Positions 1-8,315 of a stretch of DNA of 15,388 nucleotides are shown here, one piece after another. The position numbers and the translations under genes are program-made. The notes beneath the pieces were generated by a model that saw only the letters and a program-made list of their open reading frames with translations, was not told the origin of the DNA and did no database searches. Each line of letters opens with the position of its first letter. Within the stretch, counting starts at the first letter, position 1. The stretch covers positions 1 through 15,388 of the forward strand of contig BRYA01000978.1 of NCBI GenBank assembly GCA_030267965.1. Direction: 5' to 3'. This DNA comes from Triparma columacea. Its lineage: Eukaryota; Sar; Bolidophyceae; Parmales; Triparmaceae.

Positions 1-182
1 ACACCCTTTACACCCTTTACACCCTTTACACCCTTTACACCCTTTACACCCTTTACACCCTTTACACACACTTTACACCCTTTACACCCTTTACACCCTT
101 TACACCCTTTACACCCTTTACACCCTTTACACCCTTTACACCCTTTACACAATTTACACACTTTACACACTTTACACACTTT
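1..182. repeat. 9-bp tandem array (ACACCCTTT)n, telomere-like orientation
   Basis: About 20 units of a 9-mer: seven perfect units (1-63), one 11-nt variant (64-74), eight perfect units (75-146), then four degenerate units (ACACAATTT once, ACACACTTT three times) toward the gene side. On the minus strand the unit is AAAGGGTGT, so G-triplets recur every 9 nt with 6-nt loops, which satisfies the usual G-quadruplex pattern. The G-rich strand runs 5' to 3' toward the left edge, as a telomeric G-strand would, and units decay inward. The unit is not a telomere repeat I recognise (TTAGGG or TTTAGGG are usual for stramenopiles), so a subtelomeric or ordinary minisatellite is equally possible. Confidence 0.9.
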
Positions 183-946
183 AATTTCACACACACTTTA
201 CTCTTACACACACTCTTCCTCCTCACACACTATTCCATCTTACACCCTCCTCTCTTCTACTTTCTCTCCTTAACTTCTCTCACTCTTCTCTAAAACTACA
301 CTCACCCTCATTTAATTCATCTACATACACATCTACTACACTTACACAAATTATTTCACTCTATACCCTCCTTTCCTCTCTTCTCAATCCTTAACTTCTA
401 TCTATCCTCTCCATAACTACATTCACTCTCCTTATATCCATCCCCATACACATTTACTAACCTTCCATTATACTCACAAAACACTATAACACTTCCACAA
501 TTATTCAAAACTCCATCCACACTTACTACACTTTCTTAATTCTCACACACATCATTCCACATTACTTCCTCCTCTCTTCTACCCTCACTCTTTAATTCCT
601 CTCTCTCCCTCCACAATTACACTCTCCCTTCTTTTATCAATTCCCATACACATTTACTACATCTCCATTATACTCACAAATCACTATAACACTACCACAA
701 TTCTTCAAAACTCCATATACATTTACTACACTTCCATTATACTCACAAACCACTATAACACTGCCAAATCTTTCTTAAACTTCATAAACTTCTACTTCAC
801 TTCCTTTATACTCACAAACCATTTAAAAACTCCCACAATACATCTACTACACTTTCTCAATACTCACAAACCACTAAAACAATTCCACAATACATCTACT
901 ACACCTCTACAATAATCACACCAATACCAAATCAAATCAATTTATC
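183..946. repeat. G-free (+) / C-free (-) low-complexity tract with degenerate higher-order repeats
   Basis: No gene is visible. The + strand has only A, C and T apart from a single G at 763; together with the array to its left, 1-762 contains no G at all. Degenerate repeats are visible. One family contains CATTTACTACA, then CCATTATACTCACAAA, then CACTATAACAC (near 450-490, 650-695 and 720-760, with weaker copies to 900). A second family of C/T-rich blocks around 240-350, 363-463 and 563-663 shares a TACCCTCnnnTTCCTCTCTTCT-like core. The tract ends at the stop codon of the flanking minus-strand gene, so it includes that gene's presumed 3' untranslated region. Confidence 0.85.
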
Positions 947-3900
947 CTACAAATGTTGCTGCCCTATTAGTCTTTCCCCATCTTCACCTACGATTGGCAC
1001 AACACTGCTTACTTTAGACCTCCCACCTCCTACCCCTGTAATATCTCTACCATCAGCGCCTCCAACACTTGCTCTCCTAATACTTGCTCTCACAGCACCT
1101 GCTAGACCACTCTCAGCTTCAGCATCAACACTTGCTCTCCTCACACTCTCTCTTCTTCTAGCATCTCCATCTGATGGAATGAACTCTACATGTACCATAG
1201 CCTTCCTCACATCAGTAAACCACTCTTGCTGCTCCTCTTCCCATTTAGCCCAGTTTGACTCAACCCATTTCTTAATTTCTCCTTCAATTGAGACCCAATG
1301 ATGCCTTGAGCTTCCAAAGACCTCAATCTTCATTGCATCACTTTCTCCTTCAAGGAAGTATGCCATTGACATATCCTTTGACCTCTGTGTACTCCAAAAG
1401 GTGTGCCAGTACTTCTTCTCGATGTTAAAAAAGAACACAGCAGCGCACATGGTAGTTATTAGTATGAAATACTTCACTATCGATGATGCAATATCAGTTG
1501 CCTTCCCATCAACATAGGGTGAAGCTATATATATTGACACTGGTAGACTTACCATCGTCAATACAAGTCCAAACAACCAATAGGCTCCGCCTACTTCATT
1601 AGGATGTCTAAACTGTGCAATTGAAGTGAAATCTACAATGATCTTTATCATCACTCTTGCAAGAATACTTAACATTATCTCAGCCTTACCGCTCAATGGT
1701 GTCCAGTACCAAAAGTCTCCCCTCAATATCTTAACCAATAAGTACAGCCCAAGGTCGGCTCCAATGTAAAGAAAGGCCCAACTACCTCCCATCAACCCAA
1801 GAAGGACTATTGTAGTACATCTTATTAGAAGCATTCCTGCAGTGACCAGCAACATGGACACAAATACTACTGTTCTCTTGCTTGCTTTTGCTGGTATATA
1901 GCCATAGAAGCCTGGTGCTACTGCTCTCCTAGCAGGGTCGGTGTCCCAGTCATAACTAATAGTTGCAGAAGCAAAGCCTGTGGTAATTGCTGAAACTGCA
2001 ACTGAAAGCCATGCTGAAGTTCCAACATCTTTGCCACTGGTTGCTATAGCCATAAGTTGGATAATCACCCCAGGGATTGCCTCAGCAAACATCTCAACCA
2101 CTTTCATAACTGTCATCTCCAGCATTGGGTCGGCTGCAACCCCAAACTCATGCTTTGCACCAGTTGCTACCCTATAGGCATCAACAGCAGGCTTGTACCC
2201 AAGCAAGATTGGAATCCACTCCCGCAACACCCTCTTCATCCCCAATTTTTTGTTCTGTGCCCAAATGAAAAGCATTTGGATCAAAATTGACGCGGCCAAA
2301 CTTGCCAGAGAAGCCTTGAAGTACCCGTACTTCTTATCACTCCAAAACTTATGTGTCACATACACATCAGTTAATAAATCGGTCATGCTTGTGACAGCAC
2401 CAAAGGTAACCCTTGCCTTCAAGCCAATCTTTGAGTTCTTAAATAGATTCACAGCAATTGTCTCAATCATTGGCCTAAACCATTTGTATTCTCTCATTAC
2501 TTCTTGCACTTCAGTGTATTGATGGGCCCACTCATCCACAGCATGCTTTGCCGATAGTGTTGTCATTGTGATAACTTTCAGTGCACTTCCAATCTCCAAG
2601 CCTCTTGCTTCCTCCAAACTCTCAACTTCTCCTTCATGTGTTGCGCGTCTCCTCAGCTTATTTCTAATGATAGCGCACAACATTGTTTTGACAAACCTGT
2701 TTTGCTCCTCAAGCTCTTTCATTGCCCTATTTTTTGCTATGAACTTTTTTACTACCTCATCTTTGCTACCTCCAACTTTCATCTCCTTGAACCTTAACAT
2801 CAACTGATCTCCAAACCTCCTGCCATCCTCTTCATTGGCTTCTGAGCTGCTTAAAAGGTTATCAAAATAACAGGCAGCCTGATTACCAACAGAAAGGCGC
2901 GTATTAGCGCTTCTCTTTGCAGCACCCTTTGTGATCTCCTTTCCCAGCCCTAGCCTTGTGACAATATTTATCTTGGTCTCTTTTTTACCAACCCTGCAGA
3001 ACCTCACTGCAAAATCTTCTGTTGCTTGAGGCAGCAACCCTCTCTCTTTGATTGCTTCACTCATGATAACAAGAGTGCTCTTATCTGCTCTATACAAACG
3101 CATCTTTGAGACAAAGGTCACATTAAAGCTTTGCAACGTTGTTTTGATGCACTCCTTTGCCTTGACCTCTAAATCAAAGTCGTTACCTGAATTTGCAGAT
3201 TCCCTCACTAAGCCCTTAGTCTGAAGCCTGTCCACATCCCAAAAGTATGCTGCTGCCTCCTCAAAGCCTATCCTCAAGGTAACTGAGGTCATTCCCCAAC
3301 TCTTTCCTCCTCCTTCTGCACCAACAGTTGCTCTAATCATGTCAAACAGTGGTAAGAGTTTTGTGTCGCCCCTCACCTTGAGATCTTTCATCTTCTTGAC
3401 AATCTCCATCCTCCTTGGCTTGTCAATCTCATTAGTCTTATCAAACTTTTGGCGCAATCGTGATGCAGCAGTTAGGAACTTTGTACCAAATTTTTCAATG
3501 ACTGCGTTGGGTATGGAGCTGTGCAAGTCTACTTGTGATTGTAGTGTAGCTCTTGTTTGTGGAACACCACCCAAAGGAGGTAAAGATTCAAACATCCATA
3601 TTGTGTGCACAGTGCCAACAATGTGGCCAAACTTGACAGGGTGTTCCTTTGTCAAGTCATCTGTGCTCTGCGTATTAATCCACACAACATCTCTGCCATC
3701 CACATTTTCCCTTTTCCATGTGATCTTGGTTCTGAAGTCCCTGTAAGCAAATCCAGGAATGCCAAGATCTTTTGTGGAGAAGTAGTATAGTGAGTGATTG
3801 TTGATGTTCTTCACAGTCATGTCAACTATACCATATTGTTTTAGTGTTTTCATTGTATAGCGGCTGTTGAGGGCTACACTCGCATGTGCTGCACATTCAT

Positions 3901-6900
3901 AAACACTCGCATCTACTATTGTGGTTGCTATTCCTATTCCGACACCATGTGAATCTCCGTCAATATGGGAGCCCCTCAGCATTTCAACTTTTTCATCTGG
4001 GCTTTCGACTTCATACGCCCCAGTCCCTTCCTTGCACTTCTCGTAAAATTCCTTTGCACTCCTGATAGCCTCCTCCTCCTCTTCTGTATAAGTTTGCTGC
4101 TCATTTTCTATAACTTTGGCAAGCAACTCTCGTGTAATCGAGTCCTTTTCGTCATCAGTTTTTGCAAACTTGTTCCTGATGTCAATAATGTTCTTTGCAT
4201 AATTAGATGACAAGTAGTTCATTACAAATGATGGCACAGAACTCTTGATATCAATCCTGGAGGCAAATGTGATGTGACACTGAGGGGTTCCCTTGTCAGT
4301 TGGTAGTGCTTCAAACAACCATGTCGTTGTTGCAGATGCAAGAACAGTCCCAGAGCTTAATGAAAAGTCCTTATCCAACAGGTTGGTGTCTTTGTACACT
4401 GTCCAGCATTTTGTTCCTCCCTTCTCTGTCTGCCAGCATACAACTTGCCTCCACTCCCTCAGTGATAGTCCTTTTCCAAGCTTTCTTCTGCTAAGATAAA
4501 GCTGTGAATGCCCATTAAGCTTCTTTGTTTCAATCGCCTTGTACTTCTTTCCAAGCTTGGACTGCTTCTCCCTTGAATCCTTGATGAACTCGTATGCAAC
4601 ACACTCTGAAAGTGTAGCATCGACGACTGTTTCGCAAAACCCGATGCCTAGAGAGTCTCCCTCCACATGCACAGACTTTATCTTCACCATAGGATCGAGA
4701 CTCTTCAAGTTTTTGAATTTCTTGCTTGCCTTGCAACTCATGTAGAACTCCTTGCCCCCCTTGATTGCCTCCTCCTCCTCATCAGTGTAATATTGGGGCT
4801 CGTTCTTTATTATATTTGCGAGGGACATGAGTGCCTTTTTGTCAATCTCGTCGTTGTTCTTGATTTTAGGGTGTTCTTTTGGCACACCGTCCTGGGCAGT
4901 GCCTCCGGATGTAGTCAGCCCCTTCTCTCCATTTCCCTGAGGCTCAACATGCCCAATCTCGATGTCTTCGTCCATGTCGCGTACGATATCCTCTTCTTCG
5001 TCGAGCCCCCCGTTGCCGTAATCTTCAGTAAGAACTCGCTCGTAGTCCTCTGAGTCTGATGAAGAAGGAGCTTTTGTAATGGCTGCAGAACCCATCTCTT
5101 CTGCAGCAGCCCTGAGCGCATTGTTCTCCTTCATCAACTTGTCGTTGATATTTTTGAGGTTCTTTATCTCAACGAGGTGTTTGGCGGCGACCCTCATTGC
5201 GGATGCCTTGAGCTCGGCAATTTCTATCCCTCGAGCGTTGACGAGATTCGCTAATCTTTCGATTTCCACCTCCGTCTTTGCAACGTTTACAAAGCTGTCA
5301 GGATTCATTGGTACGGTCGAAGGGGCGGTCGTACGGCCGAGGGACGGCGGCACGGCACTCAGATTATTACTGTCCGCAACCAGACCGACAGTGTCCTCAT
5401 GAACATTTTCAGAGTCTGCGGTAATGGCGATTATGGCATTTGTTAGTCAAAATGAAAAAGAATTCCACTCGATGATGCATGCGGTCGCCGTAGAAGCGCC
5501 CCACGCGGTCGCCGCAGATGGACCCCACGCGGTCGCCGCAGACGGAACCCATGCGGTCGCTGGGGACGGATCCCATGCGGTCGCCGGGGATGGATCCCAT
5601 GCGGTCGACAGAGACAGATCCCATGCGGTTGCTGCAGACCGGCGTGTGCACGCGTGCACCGCGGCTGCCGCCCGTCGAGCTTGGTGCCGAGGGCCAGGCC
5701 CGCCGAAAACGGCTCCGCGCGTTCCGCACGTAGGCAGTGAGAAAAAACTACAAAGTTTCAACAAGCCCTCCCGCGACTCTCACGCTCTCCCCTAGAGTAT
5801 TAAAGCGTGTTTTTTCTTCCCCTGCTCTCAATGCACAACTCACCTTGTTCCGCGTCCTCGTGGCAGTTTTTGAAGTCTGCGGTAATGGCGATCACGGTGT
5901 TTGTGAGTCAACATGAAAAGATTTCCAAGCGTGCTCCTCGTTTCTATGTAGCATATGCAAGCGCCCCACGCGGTCGCCGCAGAAGCATCCCATGCAGTCG
6001 CCGCAGACGGAACCCACGCGGTCGCCGGGGACGGAACCCACGCGGTCGCCGGGGACGGATCCCATGCGGTTGCCGGGGACGGATCCCATGCGGTCGCCGC
6101 AGACTGGCGCGCGTTTCTGTGTAGAATATCAAGGGTCTCCCCCCCTACAACCCCCTGAACCGAACTCACCTCGGTCTTGTCCAGCGTCCTCCTGAGAGCT
6201 TTTAGATATAGCGACTGCAAAGGGGACAACATTGTTGCAAAAGTGAGAACAAATTACAAAGTTTCAACGCGCCCTCCCGCGACTCTCCCGCGACTCTCCT
6301 GCTCTCCCCTAGAGTATTAAAATGCATTTTTTCTTATCTGGCGCTCAACGCACAACTCACCTCGTCCGACGTCCTCATGAGACATTTCAGTTGCTGCAGA
6401 AGAAATGACAGAGAGGGAAAAGTGAGCAAGTGGCAAACTTCATCTTGTCCTCCCACACATCTCCTGTCCACTCCTTGAGTATAAAAATGTTCTTTTTCTC
6501 CTCGAGCGCTCGACGCTCACTCACCTCGTCTGGCTTCCCCATGATCATTTTCAGATTCTGCGGGTGTGGAAATGTTGATGTTTTTTTAGCTTTTTGGAAT
6601 CATTTCACCAGGCTTCTCAACGACCTCGCTTTTTTCACTCCTTCCCATCTCATCCTTTCCACCAACTCACCTCGTTTGACTTCTCCATGAGGCCTATCAA
6701 TATCAGCAGTTGCCCCAAGGTTGACAGCATTGTCATTTGCAGACTTGACGACATCAGTGGCAGCCTCGGCAGCAATGTCACTGTGTTCCACCGCCTCGAC
6801 GACAACGACATCGTTGACAGCATGCCCGATAAAAGCAGACTGATCCGCGGCGGAATCCGCGGCTGCCGCAACGAGGACAGCAAGTTCAGTTGCAGCACTA

Positions 6901-7091
6901 ACAATGTCAGCAGCTGTGCCATCGTGCACAGTGCCCTTGACAAAAGCAACAAGGTCGTTGGCTGCCGATGCTGTAGACGCAAGATCGGCAGTATGTTGAG
7001 CTCTTGTTGCCCTTAAGTTGGCCTTCAATTCAGCTATCTCCTTGTCCCTCTGCTTCAGGAGGATGGTGAAATCCATCTCACTGTCCGCCAT
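947..7091 (-). CDS. Six-exon START-domain / XK-like multi-pass membrane protein, about 1677 aa
   Basis: Exons (minus): 7091-6671, 6557-6525, 6393-6361, 6214-6170, 5876-5844, 5415-947. All introns are phase 1 with GTGAGT donors and CAG acceptors, and the joined frame is open to TAG at 947-949. In the joined protein, residues 13-31 form a short coil, followed by an Ala/Val/Asp-rich stretch to about 131. Residues 132-199 are the repeated microexon segment. About 230-300 is a second coiled coil, then an acidic linker. Two clear START-like (Bet v1-fold) units lie near 404-609 and 634-849, each preceded by an acidic EEEEAI helix. A degenerate third unit is near 864-1089. About 1190-1530 has many hydrophobic helices with DLLTDVYV, LLGYKPAVDAYR and VVEMFAEAIPGVIIQL, reminiscent of XK-related scramblases. 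The tail has RRES, RRAS and RRAS (Ser 1612, 1617, 1638). Likely a lipid-binding or lipid-moving membrane protein; family assignments are by eye. An internal start at M225 is the main alternative if the upstream exons belong to another gene. Confidence 0.8.
5477..5640. repeat. 24-bp tandem repeat, 7 copies, inside intron 5
   Basis: GCGGT cores recur at exactly 24-bp spacing (5481, 5505, 5529, 5553, 5577, 5601, 5625), with unit CCCACGCGGTCGCCGCAGACGGA and variants. Because 24 is a multiple of three, all frames on both strands stay open and give artificial 8-residue repeat peptides such as HAVAADGT. The block lies wholly between a matched donor and acceptor of the minus-strand gene, so it is read here as intronic. 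Confidence 0.9.
5844..5876 (-). other. Microexon 5 (33 nt, DFKNCHEDAEQ)
   Basis: Acceptor ACCGCAG ends at 5877, donor GTGAGT is at 5843-5838. The length is 33 nt, phase 1 on both sides. The acceptor side (CGCCATTACCGCAG) is the same as that of the last exon (ends at 5416), showing a local duplication of exon plus upstream intron, offset by 461 bp. Confidence 0.75.
5966..6105. repeat. 24-bp tandem repeat, 6 copies, inside intron 4
   Basis: The unit is the same as in the neighbouring intron, with cores at 5970, 5994, 6018, 6042, 6066 and 6090. Flanking sequence on both sides also matches intron 5 (for example AAGCGCCCCACGCGGTCGCC at the left boundary). The two blocks are therefore duplicated along with their introns. 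The spurious peptides across this block are rejected as genes. Confidence 0.9.
6170..6214 (-). other. Microexon 4 (45 nt, VAISKSSQEDAGQDR)
   Basis: Acceptor TTTGCAG ends at 6215, donor GTGAGT at 6169-6164. It is 45 nt, four codons longer than its sisters, with phase 1 on both sides and an open frame. The central QEDAGQ matches the HEDxGx core of the other units. It is the most divergent copy. Confidence 0.68.
6361..6393 (-). other. Microexon 3 (33 nt, ATEMSHEDVGR)
   Basis: Acceptor CTGCAG ends at 6394 after a pyrimidine-rich tract, and donor GTGAGT is at 6360-6355. The length is 33 nt with phase 1 on both sides. It shares the HED core and the CGAG|GTGAGTTGTG boundary with its sister exons. 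Confidence 0.75.
6525..6557 (-). other. Microexon 2 (33 nt, ESENDHGEARR)
   Basis: Acceptor CAG at 6560-6558, donor GTGAGT at 6524-6519, length 33 nt, phase 1 on both sides. The split first codon G|AA gives Glu. It closely resembles the 5' start of the last exon (DSENVHEDTVG). Confidence 0.75.
6671..7091 (-). CDS. Exon 1 of the START/XK-like gene
   Basis: This exon has 140 codons plus one nucleotide. ATG at 7091-7089 is the first ATG in the frame. A good acceptor (pyrimidine tract TTTTTTCTCACG, then TTCGCAG) ends 4 nt before it, which suggests a 5'-UTR intron. The peptide opens MADSEMDFTILLKQRDKEIA, a coiled-coil start, and continues as an Ala/Val/Asp-rich helix-prone stretch. The exon ends at CGAG followed by GTGAGT (6670-6665). 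Its last nine codons (DRPHGEVKR) resemble the microexons downstream, so exon 1 carries one copy of the repeated tail. Confidence 0.75.
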
Positions 7092-7856
7092 CAGCCTGCG
7101 AAAGCGTGAGAAAAAAGAGTTCACGACGAAGATGTTGAGTGAGCCGCGACGAATAATAGTTGCGCATATATGTCAACGCTGCGGCCGCAATATCTTTTAA
7201 TTGCTCAGGAGTCCAAATCCCCAAGGAAGTTGGGCCATGCTGTTGTGTGTGTCCTCCTTCCTCCCTCCCCTCCCCCCCGTATCCTCCCTCCACAACAATC
7301 CCTCCTCCGCCCTCGCCTTCCATACAATCCTCACCTTCTTTCGTCCCAATCAACTCCACTTCTTTACAAAGTCCCTGTTCCTATATGACCGTGCACCTGC
7401 CCTGCTCTAAAGCTCTCACAGTCACACAGGCGATCAAAATGCGCTTGAGGTGTGGGGTAATAAGTAAAGGATAGCAGCAGTGTTAAGAAGTGTGTAATTA
7501 TAACTCGCCAAGCCAACAATGCCAATAAACTAGTTCCTCCTCGGATCGATGATGGATCTGTTTTGTGCTTGAGCCATTTTGGATTTGGGACCACAGGTCT
7601 TAATAAAAGCATATTATCCCCTCTGACCCAAATATATATTCCTATCTTAAAGACTCCTCGAGCATTAAAATAACGCGAGAATCGTCATCTCTCTCATATT
7701 AATATCACCACTCCAAACACAATTCGATCTCCCCCAATCCACACTGTTTGAAGACATTGCTTCCTCATCGTTTCTTGTGCTCAATACCGCTAACGATATA
7801 TACACGTACTGCACTACAAGAATTTGCTGACTCAAACTCTTCTCCCTATATCTGTG
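7092..7856. promoter_or_regulatory. Intergenic region between divergent genes; 5' leaders and presumed promoters
   Basis: No gene is confidently seen in these 765 bases. On the minus strand a probable 5'-leader intron acceptor lies at 7098-7096. An open minus-strand stretch at about 7225-7095 (reading WTPEQLKDIAAAALTYMRNY) looks protein-like but has no start or donor I can support. A pyrimidine-rich run (7257-7320) and AT-rich stretches near 7630-7700 may belong to promoters or leaders. No clear TATA box can be assigned. Confidence 0.4.
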
Positions 7857-8200
7857 ATGCCTTCCTCAAATACACCAAATACACCTCCCATCAAGTCTTT
7901 CCTCTTCAGCCACGCAATAGCCGTCGGTCTCGGCGCATACTTGCACTCTAAATGGGTGTCAGGTGACCTCCAAGAGTTGTCCCAGATTCGGTGAGTGGGA
8001 AGAATGGTGAAATGTTGGTGTGATGTTGGTGTGTTCGCCACACAGCCCCCCCACCTACCCAACCATCCTCACCCGCTCCCTCCTTCCCGCGCCACCAAAG
8101 GGCTGACAGCCGTAGATCAAGCTTGCGTTGGATTTTAGCAATCTCCACCGCCTCTGTTGGAGGTATTTTTATGCTCAAGAGAAGACTCCAGTATGATTGA
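7857..8200 (+). CDS. Small two-exon membrane protein, 74 aa
   Basis: Exon 1 is 7857-7990 (ATG, 44 codons plus 2 nt) and ends ATTCG|GTGAGT. Exon 2 is 8110-8200, after acceptor GGGCTGACAG, and ends at TGA. The 119-nt intron and matching phase 2 give MPSSNTPNTPPIKSF..., then a hydrophobic segment (about 15-30, FLFSHAIAVGLGAYLH), a loop SKWVSGDLQELSQIRRRSS, a second hydrophobic segment (about 49-64, RWILAISTASVGGIFMLK), and a basic end. Two membrane helices are predicted by eye. I do not recognise the family. It is the only plus-strand gene in the window, head-to-head with the START gene and tail-to-tail with the kinase gene. Two other acceptors are possible: 8045 (in-frame, adds a Pro-rich stretch) or 8139 (different ending). 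Confidence 0.55.
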
Positions 8201-8315
8201 TACCTAACAATACACTAGACCCATGTTGAATCATAATCGCGACTCTTAAATTAATTCCTACACCCTTCGCAAACTTTTCCCACCCTCTCTCATTACGCCT
8301 ACCTCAACCCCTCGC

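Noticed and set aside
3339..3746. Plus-strand frames opposite the START/XK gene
   Set aside because: They are antisense to a clear coding region and show no domains.
5409..5795. Open frames on both strands with 8-residue repeats (HAVAADGT, DRMGSVPG types)
   Set aside because: They are a by-product of a 24-bp tandem repeat (a multiple of three) lying in an intron with good splice borders.
5477..6105. CRISPR-like periodic repeats
   Set aside because: Units are head-to-tail without spacers, and the context is a eukaryotic gene.
5807..6232. A second set of repeat-peptide frames
   Set aside because: Same cause; the block is a duplicate of the intronic minisatellite and carries no independent start or domain.
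6600..7124. A stand-alone 174-residue gene
   Set aside because: The frame runs through a GTGAGT donor at 6670, its upstream start is GTG, and phase-compatible exons follow; it is better explained as exon 1.
7078..7359. Minus-strand reading frame with WTPEQLKDIAAAALTYMRNY
   Set aside because: Part looks protein-like, but the start, the Gly/Glu-rich N-terminal part and any splice link are unsupported; left as a note in the intergenic region.
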